DNA of 64,000 bases from an uncultured Pseudomonadota bacterium (GTDB taxonomy: Bacteria; Pseudomonadota; Gammaproteobacteria; Steroidobacterales; Steroidobacteraceae): the NCBI GenBank assembly GCA_903862885.1, contig CAIOZU010000025.1, forward strand, positions 31,973 to 95,972. Direction: 5' to 3'. The translations under genes were made by a program, and so were the position numbers. Under the pieces are notes generated by a model. That model had not been told where the DNA came from and searched no databases. It saw only the letters and a program-made list of their open reading frames with translations. This document shows, one piece after another, positions 18,952-29,436 of this stretch (positions within the stretch are counted from its first letter, which is position 1; every line of letters begins with the position of its first letter).

Positions 18952-20120
18952 GCGCATCGACTGTGACAGGACTGGCTGCTTCTAAGCGTGATGGGCTTCA
19001 TCTTGATCCGGTCATTATTATGCTGGCCTCAGCGCTGTTGTTGATGGGGCTTGTCATGGTGACGTCCGCGTCGGTCACCTTGGCGGCCCGCGAGGGGAAT
19101 CCCTTCTTCTATCTTGAGCGGCAGTTCATGTTCTCTATATTTGGCGTGGGTTGTGCCGCAGTGGCTGTTCGTATACCCACGATCACATGGCAACGCTCTG
19201 GCTTCATGTTGCTCATTATTTCGCTGGTCATGCTGGTCTTAGTGCTAGTGCCTGGTATTGGTCACTCGGTCAATGGCAGTCGACGCTGGATTCATTTGGC
19301 GGGTCTTAACTTTCAGGCATCCGAGGCCGCACGAGTTTTATTGCTGATTTACTTGTGCAGCTATGTGGTCCGTCGTGAAGAAGAACTGCGTACCAAGTTG
19401 TTAGGATTCTTAAAGCCTCTGGGCATATTAGCGATCGCCGGTGCACTGCTATTAGTGGAACCCGATTTTGGTTCCGGTGTAGTGCTCTTAGCAACGGGCA
19501 TCGGCGTGATGTTTTTAGCTGGTGCACGGCTACGTAACGTGCTGATCATTTGCGCGGTGGCTGCGGTTGGGCTCGCACTCATTGCGGTGTCCAGCGCCTA
19601 TCGAGTCAAGCGCCTGACTGCATTTATGAATCCATGGGCGGATCCTTTTAACACTGGCTTTCAGCTTACCCAGTCTTTAATTGCTATCGGTCGTGGTGAG
19701 TGGACTGGCGTCGGCCTGGGAGCATCAGTGCAGAAGCTCTTCTACTTGCCTGAGGCGCACACAGATTTCGTATTCGCTGTATTAGCTGAAGAACTGGGCT
19801 TCGTAGGCATTGCGGTAGTCGTTGCGTTGGTGCTGGCGCTTTCCTATCGCGCCTTGGTCATCGCTCGTAACGCGTCTGAGGCGGGGCTTAAGTTTCAGTC
19901 GTACTTGGCAGCTGCATTTGGGATTTGGTTTGGACTGCAGGCGTTCATCAATATGGGCGTCAACATGGGGCTACTGCCGACTAAGGGATTGACGCTACCA
20001 CTTCTCTCGTATGGACGGTCGAGCCTGGTTGTCACGCTCGCGTGGATTGGCATTTTATTGCGTGTTCACCATGAGACTGAAAGCAAGGGTGTGACCGCAC
20101 TTCGAGGAGCGGGTCGTTGA
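18948..20120 (+). CDS. ftsW: Septal peptidoglycan polymerase FtsW
   Basis: FtsW is the SEDS-family glycosyltransferase that polymerises lipid II at the septum with FtsI. The 390-residue protein has about ten transmembrane helices. Conserved parts include SASVTLAAREGNPFFYLERQ, GHSVNGSRRWIHLAGLNFQ, EPDFGSG and, in the large loop and C terminus, PEAHTDFVFAVLAEELGF and LPTKGLTLPLLSYGRSS. The N terminus is a short cytosolic tail. It overlaps murD and murG by 4 bases each. Confidence 0.96.
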   Translation: MSASTVTGLAASKRDGLHLDPVIIMLASALLLMGLVMVTSASVTLAAREGNPFFYLERQFMFSIFGVGCAAVAVRIPTITWQRSGFMLLIISLVMLVLVLVPGIGHSVNGSRRWIHLAGLNFQASEAARVLLLIYLCSYVVRREEELRTKLLGFLKPLGILAIAGALLLVEPDFGSGVVLLATGIGVMFLAGARLRNVLIICAVAAVGLALIAVSSAYRVKRLTAFMNPWADPFNTGFQLTQSLIAIGRGEWTGVGLGASVQKLFYLPEAHTDFVFAVLAEELGFVGIAVVVALVLALSYRALVIARNASEAGLKFQSYLAAAFGIWFGLQAFINMGVNMGLLPTKGLTLPLLSYGRSSLVVTLAWIGILLRVHHETESKGVTALRGAGR

Positions 20121-21199
20121 CCACTGTGTTAATCATGGCCGGTGGAACAGGGGGGCATGTTTTCCCAGGATTGGCAGTGGCTGATGTGTTGCGTGCGCGT
20201 TCTTGTCGTGTGGTCTGGTTAGGAACGCGTCGCGGTTTGGAGGCTCAGGTAGTCCCCGCAGCGGGAATCGAGATGACTTGGTTGCGCGTGACCGGCCTAC
20301 GCGGAAAAGGGTTGATGAGCTGGCTGACAGCGCCGATCAAGTTGATTCGCGCGTTGATTGATGCCACCCGAGTTATCCGTGAAATTCGCCCGGATGTGGT
20401 GTTGGGGCTCGGCGGTTTTGTCGCCGGCCCAGGCGGCTTGGCCGCTCGGCTGTGCCGGTTACCCTTAGTGATCCACGAGCAGAATGCCATTGTCGGCGTA
20501 ACCAATCGTTTGTTAGCGAGAGTAGCCTCGAGCGTTGCTGAGGCATTCCCGGGTGCTTTTAATGCCGCTGTGGGCGCAGTCGCGATCGGTAATCCAGTGC
20601 GTCGTGCAATCGAGCAGTTGGCCACCGTGCCTGATCGACCATCGGCTGACCTCAGTCAGCACCTTTTAGTATTTGGCGGAAGCCAGGGTGCGGCTGCGCT
20701 TAATCGTGTGGTACCTCAGGCCTTAGCGCGATTGAGCCCTACTAAGCGCCCCGTGGTGATTCATCAGACAGGGCGTCATCACGCACAAGCGGTCGCCGCG
20801 ACTTATGCATCGCTTGGGATTACGGCCGAGGTAGTTGAGTTTATCGAGGATATGGCCGCTGCTTACCGCTGGGCTGATTTGGCCGTGACGCGAAGCGGCG
20901 CCATGACGGTTGCTGAGCTAGCCACAGCGGGCGTACCGGCAGTGCTTGTTCCATTTCCAGCCGCGGTTGATGATCACCAAACCGTCAACGCACGCTTTCT
21001 CTCCATGCGGGGAGCAGCCATTTTGTTACCGGAGAGTCTCTTAACCGATGACGGCCTAGCCAGAGAGCTTGATCGGTTGCTTGGCAGGGAGCCGTCTGTG
21101 TTAGCTGCCATGCGTGACGCAGCGAGAAGAGTCGCTGCTCCAGGGGCTGCTGAACGACTCGCAGATTTAGTCATGCAAGCCGCTGGAGTTCTCGCATGA
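20117..21199 (+). CDS. murG: Lipid II synthase MurG (UDP-GlcNAc transferase)
   Basis: MurG adds GlcNAc to lipid I on the cytoplasmic face, forming lipid II. It is a GT-B glycosyltransferase of 360 residues. Signatures are [45 protein letters not shown] and [14 protein letters not shown]. The most likely start is TTG at 20117, overlapping the ftsW stop, with GAGGAG about 8 bases upstream. A GTG at 20126 would remove three residues. Translation is probably coupled to ftsW. Confidence 0.96.
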   Translation: MTTVLIMAGGTGGHVFPGLAVADVLRARSCRVVWLGTRRGLEAQVVPAAGIEMTWLRVTGLRGKGLMSWLTAPIKLIRALIDATRVIREIRPDVVLGLGGFVAGPGGLAARLCRLPLVIHEQNAIVGVTNRLLARVASSVAEAFPGAFNAAVGAVAIGNPVRRAIEQLATVPDRPSADLSQHLLVFGGSQGAAALNRVVPQALARLSPTKRPVVIHQTGRHHAQAVAATYASLGITAEVVEFIEDMAAAYRWADLAVTRSGAMTVAELATAGVPAVLVPFPAAVDDHQTVNARFLSMRGAAILLPESLLTDDGLARELDRLLGREPSVLAAMRDAARRVAAPGAAERLADLVMQAAGVLA

Positions 21200-22614
21200 C
21201 GACGACTATGCGCATGCGTCGAATTCAGACCATCCATTTCGTTGGTATTGGTGGTAGCGGGATGGGCGGCATCGCCGAAGTGTTGCTGAACCTCGGCTAT
21301 ATGGTCCAAGGATCGGACTTGAAGCGCAATTTAGTCACTGATCGGCTCGCGGAGCTAGGTGCAAGAATCACTTATGCCCATGCGGCAGAGCATGTGGCTG
21401 GCGTCGATGTCGTCGTTGTGTCGAGTGCCGTGCCAGATACCAATCCGGAGGTTGTCGCGGCTTTGAGTGCGCGCACTCCTGTCATTCAGCGTGCTGAAAT
21501 GCTGGCTGAATTGATGCGTTTTCAGGTCGGCATCGCAGTAGCAGGTTCTCACGGAAAAACGACGACCACCAGCTTGGTTGCCAGCATTCTTGCTGAAGGT
21601 GGCGAAGATCCTACCTTCGTGATTGGCGGGCGTCTTAAGAGTGCCGATACGAATGCCCGTTTGGGAACTGGTCGCTATTTAGTGGCAGAGGCTGATGAAA
21701 GCGATGCATCGTTCCTGCACTTGCAGCCGATGATTTCTATTGTCACTAATATTGATAATGATCATCTGGCTGCACATGGTGGTGACTTTGAGCAGTTGAA
21801 GCAGAGTTTCATCGATTTTCTGCACAACTTGCCGTTCTATGGTCTGGCTGTGCTGTGTGCAGATGACAGTGAGGTACTCAGCATCTTGTCGCGTGTTGGA
21901 CGCCCTGTGGTGACCTACGGCATGGAGCAGAATGCCGACATTCGCGCGGTCGAGGTGGTTAGGGATGGTCTGCGCTCGTCTTTTAAGGTGATCAGGCCCG
22001 GTGTGCTGCTTGCTCTGCCGATTGTCTTGAACGTTCCTGGTCGTCACAATGTTCTAAATGCTTTAGCTGCCATCGCTGTCGCCACTGAACTCGGTGTCGC
22101 CGATAGTGCGATTCAAAGTGCGCTGCGGAATTTCCAGGGCATCGATCGGCGACTCCAGGTCATTGCTGAGATGAACTTACCGGTCGGGCGAGTGACCCTG
22201 ATTGATGACTATGGCCATCATCCGACGGAGATAGCGGCGACTTTGGAGGCAGTTCGTCAAGGCTGGGCGAACCGACGTATCGTGCTGGCGTTTCAGCCTC
22301 ATCGCTATACAAGAACCCGCGATCTGCTCGATGACTTTGCTGAAGTGCTATCGACAGTGGATGCGCTTGTGGTGACTGAGGTCTACGCGGCGGGTGAGAA
22401 CCCAATTAGAGCGGCGGACGGGCGAGCCGTTTGTCGGGCGATCCGCATCCGTGCGCGCGTCGAGCCCGTTTTTTGTCCCAATCCAGATGAGTTGCATGTA
22501 GCGCTCGCTGGCATGTTGCGCGATGGCGATGTGCTTGTGCTGATGGGGGCTGGCCATATTGGAGCAATCGCACAGGCACTGCCCGCTAAGCTTAATGTGG
22601 AGGGCGCTTCATGA
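21196..22614 (+). CDS. murC: UDP-MurNAc:L-alanine ligase MurC
   Basis: MurC adds the first amino acid, L-alanine, to UDP-MurNAc. The 472-residue protein has the N-terminal motif [23 protein letters not shown], the P-loop [47 protein letters not shown] and [10 protein letters not shown]. All are typical. It overlaps murG and murB by 4 bases each. Confidence 0.97.
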   Translation: MTTTMRMRRIQTIHFVGIGGSGMGGIAEVLLNLGYMVQGSDLKRNLVTDRLAELGARITYAHAAEHVAGVDVVVVSSAVPDTNPEVVAALSARTPVIQRAEMLAELMRFQVGIAVAGSHGKTTTTSLVASILAEGGEDPTFVIGGRLKSADTNARLGTGRYLVAEADESDASFLHLQPMISIVTNIDNDHLAAHGGDFEQLKQSFIDFLHNLPFYGLAVLCADDSEVLSILSRVGRPVVTYGMEQNADIRAVEVVRDGLRSSFKVIRPGVLLALPIVLNVPGRHNVLNALAAIAVATELGVADSAIQSALRNFQGIDRRLQVIAEMNLPVGRVTLIDDYGHHPTEIAATLEAVRQGWANRRIVLAFQPHRYTRTRDLLDDFAEVLSTVDALVVTEVYAAGENPIRAADGRAVCRAIRIRARVEPVFCPNPDELHVALAGMLRDGDVLVLMGAGHIGAIAQALPAKLNVEGAS

Positions 22615-23519
22615 CGGCAGCTCTTCGCGACTTAATTCCTGAGCGATTCGTTGCGAACGTTCGCTTTAATGAACCGTTGTCTCGGCACACGTCATGGCAT
22701 GTCGGTGGGCCGGCAGATGCCTATTTTACGCCACAGAGTGTTGATGAGCTCGGTCAGTTTCTAGCGGAACTACCGCGTCGCGTGCCAGTGCATTGGTTGG
22801 GTCTAGGAAGTAATGTGCTAATACGCGATGGCGGCTTGCGTGGTGTGGTGGTGTCCCTGCTGAGCGGCCTCTCACATCTGGAATGGCAGACAGACACCGT
22901 CGTGCATGCTGATGGAGGCGTGCTGTGCGCCGTCTTGGCGCGTCAGTGCGTGAAGTGGAATTTGGGTCCGGCTGAGTTTTTTGCAGGGATTCCAGGTTCG
23001 GTCGGTGGCGCACTCGCCATGAATGCAGGCGCTTGGGGTGGTGAAACCTGGAGCCAAGTGATCGAAGTGGACGTGATGAATCGCGCGGGGGCGCGACAGA
23101 CGCGGTTAGCGAGCGCGTACCAAGTGGGGTATCGCCGAGTCACTCCACCCGTAGCGGATGAGTGGTTCATCGGCGCGCGCTTTAAATTTCCTGAGCAGCC
23201 TCGTCCTTCACCAGGAACCATTGATGAACTGCTGACGCGGCGTCGGGAAACTCAGCCGATAGGCTCATGGAGTGGTGGATCTACATTCACTAATCCTAAG
23301 AACCACTTCGCTGCGGAGCTGATCGAGCGGTCAGGGCTAAAAGGTTGTCGCAAGGGCGATGCGGTGGTCTCTGAGAAGCACGCTAATTTCATTTTGAATG
23401 AAGGCCACGCGACCGCAGCAGATATCGAATTTTTGATGAGCCACGTGACGGCAGAAGTTGAGCGCCTACAGGGCATTCACTTAGTGCCTGAGGTACGTAT
23501 CTTGGGAGAAGTGGCATGA
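22611..23519 (+). CDS. murB: UDP-N-acetylenolpyruvylglucosamine reductase MurB, type II
   Basis: MurB reduces the enolpyruvyl group to give UDP-MurNAc, using FAD and NADPH. The FAD-binding part shows [26 protein letters not shown] and [20 protein letters not shown]. The C-terminal part has [24 protein letters not shown] and [10 protein letters not shown]. This is the shorter type II form (302 residues); E. coli has the longer type I. Placement between murC and ddlB recalls Alphaproteobacteria more than Enterobacteria or Pseudomonas. The Ser in GGSTFTNP is the expected proton donor. It overlaps both neighbours by 4 bases. Confidence 0.95.
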   Translation: MTAALRDLIPERFVANVRFNEPLSRHTSWHVGGPADAYFTPQSVDELGQFLAELPRRVPVHWLGLGSNVLIRDGGLRGVVVSLLSGLSHLEWQTDTVVHADGGVLCAVLARQCVKWNLGPAEFFAGIPGSVGGALAMNAGAWGGETWSQVIEVDVMNRAGARQTRLASAYQVGYRRVTPPVADEWFIGARFKFPEQPRPSPGTIDELLTRRRETQPIGSWSGGSTFTNPKNHFAAELIERSGLKGCRKGDAVVSEKHANFILNEGHATAADIEFLMSHVTAEVERLQGIHLVPEVRILGEVA

Positions 23520-24484
23520 CGCACATTCCAGCTCTGTTGCCCAAGCGCTTGCGTGCCGCTGCTGACTTTGGTCGCGTCGTAGTGCTCTTTGGAGGTGAAA
23601 GCTCTGAGCGTTCGGTATCGATCGAGTCAGGTCGCAACGTCACTGAGGCACTTATTCGTAGTGGTGTGCAGGCCTACAGTGTGGATGGGGTGCCTGCCTT
23701 AATCGAGTGCATTCAGTCAGGCGCGTGTGACCGTGTTTTCAATATCATGCATGGCGGTGCTGGAGAGAATGGTGTTGTTCAGGGCTTACTTGAATCGCTG
23801 CGTGTTCCCTACACAGGTTCCCGAGTGCTGGGCGCGGCACTCACACTAGATAAAATCCGCACGAAACAAGTATGGCTTTCGCAGGGGTTGCCGACACCTC
23901 GGTTTGAGCGTCTCTCGTTAGGTGAGGATGTTACAGGGGCTGCCAAGCGCATTGGTTATCCGCTTATTGTGAAGCCATCACTTGAGGGCTCCAGTGTTGG
24001 TATCAGTCGTGTCTTCGACGCTTCACAGCTACCAGCAGCCACCGATCTCGCGCAACGCTATGGTGGCGAATTATTAATGGAGACGTTAATTGAGGGCGGT
24101 GAGTATACCGTTGCCATTCTCTCAGGTACGGCTTTGCCATCCATTCAGATCGTTCCCGCAGTAGGCTACTACGACTATCACGCTAAATATCTTGCCGATG
24201 ACACTCAGTATGTGTGCCCGGGTCTTGTAGAGCCTCATGATGCCGATATGCGTGCTTTGGCTCTGAATGCTTTTCATGCCTCAGGCGCATCCGGCTGGGG
24301 TCGCGTTGATGTAATGCGTGATGTGCACGGCAAGAACTGGCTACTAGAGGTCAACACCACGCCGGGGATGACTAGCCACTCGTTAGTCCCTAAAGCGGCG
24401 CTGCAAGCGGGCATTTCGTTTGATGAGTTGGTGTGGCGAATTCTTGAAACCAGCTTGCCGAACGCTCAGGGGCGGTCATCATGA
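23516..24484 (+). CDS. ddlB: D-alanine-D-alanine ligase DdlB
   Basis: Ddl makes the D-Ala-D-Ala dipeptide used by MurF. The 322-residue ATP-grasp protein has [18 protein letters not shown] at the N terminus, [31 protein letters not shown], the ATP-grasp section [16 protein letters not shown] and the metal-binding end [17 protein letters not shown]. The N-terminal Glu (SSERSVS) and late Asn-Thr pair are conserved. It overlaps murB and ftsQ by 4 bases each. Confidence 0.96.
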   Translation: MTHIPALLPKRLRAAADFGRVVVLFGGESSERSVSIESGRNVTEALIRSGVQAYSVDGVPALIECIQSGACDRVFNIMHGGAGENGVVQGLLESLRVPYTGSRVLGAALTLDKIRTKQVWLSQGLPTPRFERLSLGEDVTGAAKRIGYPLIVKPSLEGSSVGISRVFDASQLPAATDLAQRYGGELLMETLIEGGEYTVAILSGTALPSIQIVPAVGYYDYHAKYLADDTQYVCPGLVEPHDADMRALALNAFHASGASGWGRVDVMRDVHGKNWLLEVNTTPGMTSHSLVPKAALQAGISFDELVWRILETSLPNAQGRSS

Positions 24485-25317
24485 CGTCGCTTGCGGCCCT
24501 TATCCCTCGGCGCGCTAAGAACCGCTCACGCAAAGAAAAGCCACGCGCTTTTCGACTGCCGGCTATCGACTGGCGGCGACTCGCGCCCGCGCTCTTAAGT
24601 GTTGTGGCAGCAGTCCTTGTTGTGGGTGGTATCGCCGCAGCCCTTAATCGGCCTGTCCGTCACATTGAAGTGGTCGGTGCATTTCAGCGCGTATCAGCCT
24701 TTGACGTGGAGCAGGTCGTTCGAGCACATCTACGCGGCGGATTTGTGACGGCCGATTTAACAACCCTGCAGCAGGCTATTGAGATTTTACCGTGGGTAGA
24801 ACATGCGCGAGTGCAACGACATTGGCCCGATGCGTTAGTTGTCCAGATTGCAGAGCAAGCTGCGACCGCGCGTTGGGGTGACACGGGTCTCATCAATGCT
24901 CGCGGCGACATATTCGTTAAAGACACCAAGAGGCTACCCGCAGAACTGCCGTTACTCGCAGGCCCTGATGGGACTGAGCACCAGGTGTCTGATCTATTTC
25001 TACAGCTGCAGCCACGCATGATCGATATGGGGCTCTCCATCAGTGGCCTGCGGTTAGATCCGCGCGGTGCTTGGGAGCTGTCTTTATCTAATGGTATCGA
25101 TATTCGATTTGGCCGTCGTCAACTCAAAGAGCGCCTCGAGCGATTTATAAAAGTCGGTGCGTTAGTCGTCGCGAGTCGAGCCAACGACATTGCCTTTTTA
25201 GATATGCGTTACTCAAATGGGTTTTCAGTAGGCTGGCGAACAACTTTAACGGTGCCTCAGCATCCAGCAGCCACAGACGAGAACCCTGTTAATCACAAGC
25301 GGGATCAAGATGTCTAA
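24481..25317 (+). CDS. ftsQ: Cell division protein FtsQ
   Basis: FtsQ is the bitopic scaffold of the FtsQLB complex. The 278-residue protein has a basic cytoplasmic tail ([13 protein letters not shown]), a transmembrane helix at about 35-55, a POTRA domain ([20 protein letters not shown] to about 125) and a beta domain. Motifs [23 protein letters not shown] and [16 protein letters not shown] are characteristic. Its end overlaps ftsA by 8 bases. The position ddlB-ftsQ-ftsA-ftsZ is standard. Confidence 0.95.
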   Translation: MTSLAALIPRRAKNRSRKEKPRAFRLPAIDWRRLAPALLSVVAAVLVVGGIAAALNRPVRHIEVVGAFQRVSAFDVEQVVRAHLRGGFVTADLTTLQQAIEILPWVEHARVQRHWPDALVVQIAEQAATARWGDTGLINARGDIFVKDTKRLPAELPLLAGPDGTEHQVSDLFLQLQPRMIDMGLSISGLRLDPRGAWELSLSNGIDIRFGRRQLKERLERFIKVGALVVASRANDIAFLDMRYSNGFSVGWRTTLTVPQHPAATDENPVNHKRDQDV

Positions 25318-26545
25318 GCGTAATGATAGAAACTTAATTGTCGGCCTCGACATTGGCACGTCCAAAGTTGTGGCGTTAGTGGCCGAGTTGAAAGCCGGTG
25401 GTGTCATAGAGGTCATTGGTATCGGCTCACACCCGTCACGTGGGCTCAAACGGGGCGTTGTGGTCAATATTGACTCCACCGTGCAGTCTATCCAGCGCGC
25501 AGTGGAACAAGCCGAATTAATGGCAGGTGTCGAGATAAATGCGGTGTATACCGGCATCGCCGGGAGCCATGTTCGCAGTCTAAATTCGCATGGCATCGTT
25601 GCGATCAAGGACAAAGAAGTGACTCAGGGTGATGTCGCGCGGGTGATGGATGCGGCGCAGGCTGTCGCGCTCCCCGCTGATCAGCGCATTGTGCATGTGA
25701 TTCCGCAAGAATTTATTATCGATAGCCAGGAAGGGATTAGAGATCCCATCGGAATGTCTGGCATTCGGCTTGAGGCTCGTGTCCACATTGTGTCGGGCGC
25801 AGAAAGTGCTGCCCAAAACATTGTTAAGTGTGTGCAGCGCTGTGGCTTAGATGTGGAGGACATTGTTCTAGAGCAATGGGCTTCAAGTTATGCCGTACTG
25901 ACGGATGATGAGAAGGACTTAGGCGTCTGTCTGGTCGACATCGGAGGCGGAACCACTGATATTGCCGTGTTTTCTGGAGGTGCCTTGCGGCACACAGCAG
26001 TCATCCCAATTGCGGGTGATCAAGTCACCAATGATATTGCGGTCTCAATGCGAACGCCCACGCAGTATGCCGAGGAGATCAAGATTCGGTATGCGTGTGC
26101 ATTGGGGCAGTTAGCGAATCCAGATGAGACGATTGAGGTGCCAAGCGTCGGTGATCGGCCTCCGCGCAGGCTCGCGAGACAGACACTCGCTGAAATTGTT
26201 GAGCCACGCTACGAGGAATTATTTAATTTAATTCGCGACGAGTTGCGACGGTCTGGCTTTGAAGAGGCCATCGCAGCGGGCATCGTGCTGACGGGCGGTA
26301 GTGCCAAGATGGAAGGCGCGGTGGAGTTAGCCGAAGAAGTGTTTCATGTGCCCGTGCGGTTAGGGTTACCGCAGGGCGTGACTGGGTTGGGGGATGTGGT
26401 GAGAAATCCAATCCACGCCACTGGCGTTGGACTGCTGCTGTATGCGCGCGCGCAGGTCGGTCCTGTAGGTGAGCGGAAACCTGCAATGACTGACGTCTCT
26501 AACGTATTTGGTCGAATGAAGTCTTGGTTTCAGGGATCTTTTTGA
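25310..26545 (+). CDS. ftsA: Cell division protein FtsA
   Basis: FtsA is the actin-like protein that anchors FtsZ filaments to the membrane. The 411-residue sequence has the phosphate-binding motif GLDIGTSKVVALV, the SHVRSLNSHGIVAI subdomain 1C, LVDIGGGTTDIAVF and GIVLTGGSAKMEG. The C terminus ends in the amphipathic membrane-targeting helix VFGRMKSWFQGSF. The start overlaps ftsQ by 8 bases. A 30-base gap then precedes ftsZ. Confidence 0.97.
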   Translation: MSKRNDRNLIVGLDIGTSKVVALVAELKAGGVIEVIGIGSHPSRGLKRGVVVNIDSTVQSIQRAVEQAELMAGVEINAVYTGIAGSHVRSLNSHGIVAIKDKEVTQGDVARVMDAAQAVALPADQRIVHVIPQEFIIDSQEGIRDPIGMSGIRLEARVHIVSGAESAAQNIVKCVQRCGLDVEDIVLEQWASSYAVLTDDEKDLGVCLVDIGGGTTDIAVFSGGALRHTAVIPIAGDQVTNDIAVSMRTPTQYAEEIKIRYACALGQLANPDETIEVPSVGDRPPRRLARQTLAEIVEPRYEELFNLIRDELRRSGFEEAIAAGIVLTGGSAKMEGAVELAEEVFHVPVRLGLPQGVTGLGDVVRNPIHATGVGLLLYARAQVGPVGERKPAMTDVSNVFGRMKSWFQGSF

Positions 26546-26575
26546 TTTATTGAATTCTTAGTTAAGGAGATTTTT

Positions 26576-27760
26576 ATGTTTGAACTCATGGAAGCGGATA
26601 ATCAAAGCGCTGTCATAAAGGTACTGGGTATTGGTGGTGCTGGCTGCAATGCAGTTGACCATATGCTGCTTACGGGCATTGAGGGTGTTGATTTTGTCTG
26701 CCTCAATACAGACGCTCAGGTACTAAAAAAATCTAAGGTTAAGACGACGCTGCAGATCGGCAGTCATATCACCAAGGGTTTGGGCGCCGGTGCAGATCCA
26801 GAAGTGGGTCGCCAAGCAGCGATGGAAGATAGGGATCGCATTATTGAGTTGATTGAAGGTTGCGACATGTTGTTTATCACTGCCGGTATGGGTGGTGGTA
26901 CGGGAACGGGCGCCGCGCCGGTCGTGGCGCAGATCGCTAAGGAACTCGGTATCTTGACTGTGGCGGTGGTCACCAAGCCCTTCACGATGGAGGGTGGTAA
27001 GCGCATGGGCGTTGCAGAAAATGGCATTTCGGAACTGACCAAGCATGTGGATTCACTGATTACCATTCCCAATCAGAAGTTACTGTCGGTGTTGGGGCCA
27101 AAGACGCGGTTACTGGATGCGTTTACGTCCGCCAATGGGGTGTTGCAGGGCGCGGTGCAGGGCATTGCCGAGTTAATTACCCGGCCTGGTTTGATTAATG
27201 TGGACTTCGCCGACGTGCGCACTGTGATGAGCGAAACGGGCATGGCGATGATGGGTACGGGTCATGCCAGCGGTGAGGATCGCGCGCGCTTGGCAGCAGA
27301 AATGGCTGTTTCAAGTCCGTTGTTAGAGGATATCAACTTGGCAGGGGCTCAAGGCATCTTGGTGAATGTAACCGCCGGTATGGATCTATCGATCGGCGAG
27401 TTTGAAGAGGTAGGTAATACCGTCAAGCAGTTCGCTAGTGATGACGCGACCGTGGTGGTGGGTACGGTAATCGAACCTGATATGCAGGATGAAATTCGAG
27501 TGACGGTGGTGGCGACGGGACTTAATAAGGCGGCTATTCGCGCGGTTAAGCCTGAAGTCAGCACCAGTGCGTCGGTCCGCAAGATTGAGGTCGTCAAGCG
27601 CACGAGCTCAGGATCAAGCAACGGCTCAACGCCAGACTATCGTGGTCTAGATCAACCGGCGGTGCGTCGTAAGACGGCGGTGGGTGACGGTCTTCGGGCT
27701 GATTTTGAAAATGAAGACATGCTCGACATCCCGGCTTTCTTGCGCCGTCAGGCGGATTAA
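26576..27760 (+). CDS. ftsZ: Cell division GTPase FtsZ
   Basis: FtsZ is the tubulin-like GTPase that forms the Z ring. The 394-residue protein shows the GTP-binding loop GGGTGTG at 107-113, [15 protein letters not shown] near the N terminus, the T7 synergy-loop region [14 protein letters not shown], and the conserved C-terminal peptide [12 protein letters not shown] that binds FtsA and ZipA. The start has a strong AAGGAG site 8 bases upstream, unlike the overlapping genes before it, which fits the high FtsZ level needed. It ends the dcw cluster before a strong terminator. Confidence 0.98.
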   Translation: MFELMEADNQSAVIKVLGIGGAGCNAVDHMLLTGIEGVDFVCLNTDAQVLKKSKVKTTLQIGSHITKGLGAGADPEVGRQAAMEDRDRIIELIEGCDMLFITAGMGGGTGTGAAPVVAQIAKELGILTVAVVTKPFTMEGGKRMGVAENGISELTKHVDSLITIPNQKLLSVLGPKTRLLDAFTSANGVLQGAVQGIAELITRPGLINVDFADVRTVMSETGMAMMGTGHASGEDRARLAAEMAVSSPLLEDINLAGAQGILVNVTAGMDLSIGEFEEVGNTVKQFASDDATVVVGTVIEPDMQDEIRVTVVATGLNKAAIRAVKPEVSTSASVRKIEVVKRTSSGSSNGSTPDYRGLDQPAVRRKTAVGDGLRADFENEDMLDIPAFLRRQAD

Positions 27761-27824
27761 GTCGCTTAGGCGGGATGGCTTGAGGGCCAGAACGCCGAGA
27801 GTATGGATTGAGTGACTGATTTAG

Positions 27825-27858
27825 AGGGCCGCGACACCGGTGTCGCGGCCCTTTATTT
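27825..27858 (+). terminator. Rho-independent terminator after ftsZ
   Basis: A 28-base perfect palindrome (27825-27852; arm GGGCCGCGACACC) is followed by TTATTTG. The GC-rich stem and T-rich tail make a strong intrinsic terminator closing the dcw cluster and separating it from lpxC. Confidence 0.9.
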
Positions 27859-27987
27859 GATTGATTGAGCGCTGCTTCGCAGTTCTTTTGGCAAATCTTT
27901 ATTGTTTGAATTTGCAGGCCTATGTTAGGCTCTGAACATTATTTTATGCGGTGGGAGCAAAGCCATCCTGCTTCTGTCAACCAAGTC

Positions 27988-28902
27988 ATGTTGAACCAAC
28001 GCACCTTAAAAAATACCATTCGGGCCACCGGCATTGGGTTGCACTCAGGACAGAAAGTGCTGATGACCCTGCGGCCGGCTGCGGTGAATACGGGGATTGT
28101 ATTCAGGCGGAGCGATTTGCCTGATGCGATGGACATTCCCGGGCGCTTTGACCGAGTTGGCGAGACCATGCTGGGTACGACCCTGGTGAATGGGGATGTC
28201 AAGGTGTCGACGGTCGAGCACTTGTTGTCCGCTTTTGCTGGACTGGGTATCGATAATGCGTTTGTCGAGTTAAGCGCAAGCGAGGTGCCGATCATGGACG
28301 GCAGCGCCGGGCCTTTCGTGTTTTTGCTGCAGTCGGCGGGTATTGAAGAGCAGCAGAGTCTCAAGCGTTTCGTGCGTATTTTGAAGCCCATCGAGGTCCA
28401 CGAGGGTGATAAATGGGCGCGCTTTGAGCCTTTTAACGGTTTTAAGGTCAACTTTGAGATTGAGTTCGACCATCCGGTGTTTCGACGCCACTCACAGCGT
28501 GCATCGATGGATTTTTCAACCACCTCATTTTTGAGGGAAATCAGCCGAGCCCGTACCTTTGGCTTCATGCGGGATTTGGAGATGATGCGGGCCCATAATC
28601 TTGCGCTCGGCGGCACCCTCGATAATGCGATCGTTCTAGATGAGTTTCGGATGCTGAATGAGGATGGGCTGCGCTACGAAGACGAATTCGTTAAGCATAA
28701 GATTTTAGATGCTATCGGCGATCTGTACTTATTGGGGCACAGTTTAATTGGCGAGTTTACGGGCTATAAATCCGGTCATGGGCTCAATAATCGCTTGCTG
28801 CGCGCCTTGATGGCGGATGCGCAGGCTTGGGAAGAGGTGACTTTTAGCGATCGGGCTCAGTCGCCGATTTCTTATGTGACGGCGCCGGCCGCCAGCCACT
28901 AA
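27988..28902 (+). CDS. lpxC: UDP-3-O-acyl-N-acetylglucosamine deacetylase LpxC
   Basis: LpxC carries out the committed step of lipid A synthesis. The zinc ligands are His78 (STVEHLL), His237 and Asp241 ([10 protein letters not shown]), with catalytic His264 in SGHGLNN. I set the start at ATG 27988 ([15 protein letters not shown]), giving 304 residues, almost the E. coli length; the frame extends upstream to 27922 but the extra residues are not conserved in type. It follows the ftsZ terminator, so it must have its own promoter in the roughly 130-base gap. Its 3' end overlaps the convergent dciA stop by 4 bases. Confidence 0.97.
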   Translation: MLNQRTLKNTIRATGIGLHSGQKVLMTLRPAAVNTGIVFRRSDLPDAMDIPGRFDRVGETMLGTTLVNGDVKVSTVEHLLSAFAGLGIDNAFVELSASEVPIMDGSAGPFVFLLQSAGIEEQQSLKRFVRILKPIEVHEGDKWARFEPFNGFKVNFEIEFDHPVFRRHSQRASMDFSTTSFLREISRARTFGFMRDLEMMRAHNLALGGTLDNAIVLDEFRMLNEDGLRYEDEFVKHKILDAIGDLYLLGHSLIGEFTGYKSGHGLNNRLLRALMADAQAWEEVTFSDRAQSPISYVTAPAASH

Positions 28903-29228
28903 GCGGATCGGTGGGTAGGTCGGGGTCTGACCTTCACTTGGGTGGTTTTGATATCGGTCAGTTCTAATTGTTTGGCGATATCCGCCAAGGCATCAGGCAG
29001 CGCATAGCGCACCCGGGTTGCATAAGCGCCACTTTCAACCAACAGGGTCAGGGTCGCCGGCGTCTCCACGGACAGTGACGCCCCAAAGACATGAGGTGCC
29101 AATTCAGGCCCCAATGAATGCTGCACTGCAATAAGTGTTTTCTGTGCTGCCGTTGCCCCCGCTTGGAGCGCGCCCAGCTTCTTGTGGCCACGAGTCAGTA
29201 ACTCGCTGATAGAGATCGGTTTTCGCAT
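28899..29228 (-). CDS. DciA-like DUF721 protein (replicative helicase loader candidate)
   Basis: The conserved part ([44 protein letters not shown], then [26 protein letters not shown]) fits DUF721/DciA, which loads the DnaB helicase in bacteria lacking DnaC. The gene between lpxC and secA on the opposite strand is also what I recall for Pseudomonas. I used the ATG at 29228 (109 residues). The frame extends to 29402, adding 58 Ser/Thr/Ala-rich residues of low complexity; no good ribosome site supports either start. The typical Trp of the family is replaced around SGAYATR. Confidence 0.75.
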   Translation of the reverse strand: MRKPISISELLTRGHKKLGALQAGATAAQKTLIAVQHSLGPELAPHVFGASLSVETPATLTLLVESGAYATRVRYALPDALADIAKQLELTDIKTTQVKVRPRPTHRSA

Positions 29229-29436
29229 TAAAGCGCTCGTTTGTTGATGCCAAAGTATCGCAAAAGTGCTTGATTCATCAAGGGTTTTTGTTGCATAGTC
29301 GCGCTCCGCTTCGGCGGTGGTTGATGGGCTGGATGCTGACACAGAGGCGTCCCCACCTGCCCCCCACTTGAACGGTGGTGCCTGAAGGTTGTCTGAGCTC
29401 ATGACGCATCAGCGTCGTTGGAGCGCGGAGGGTGAC

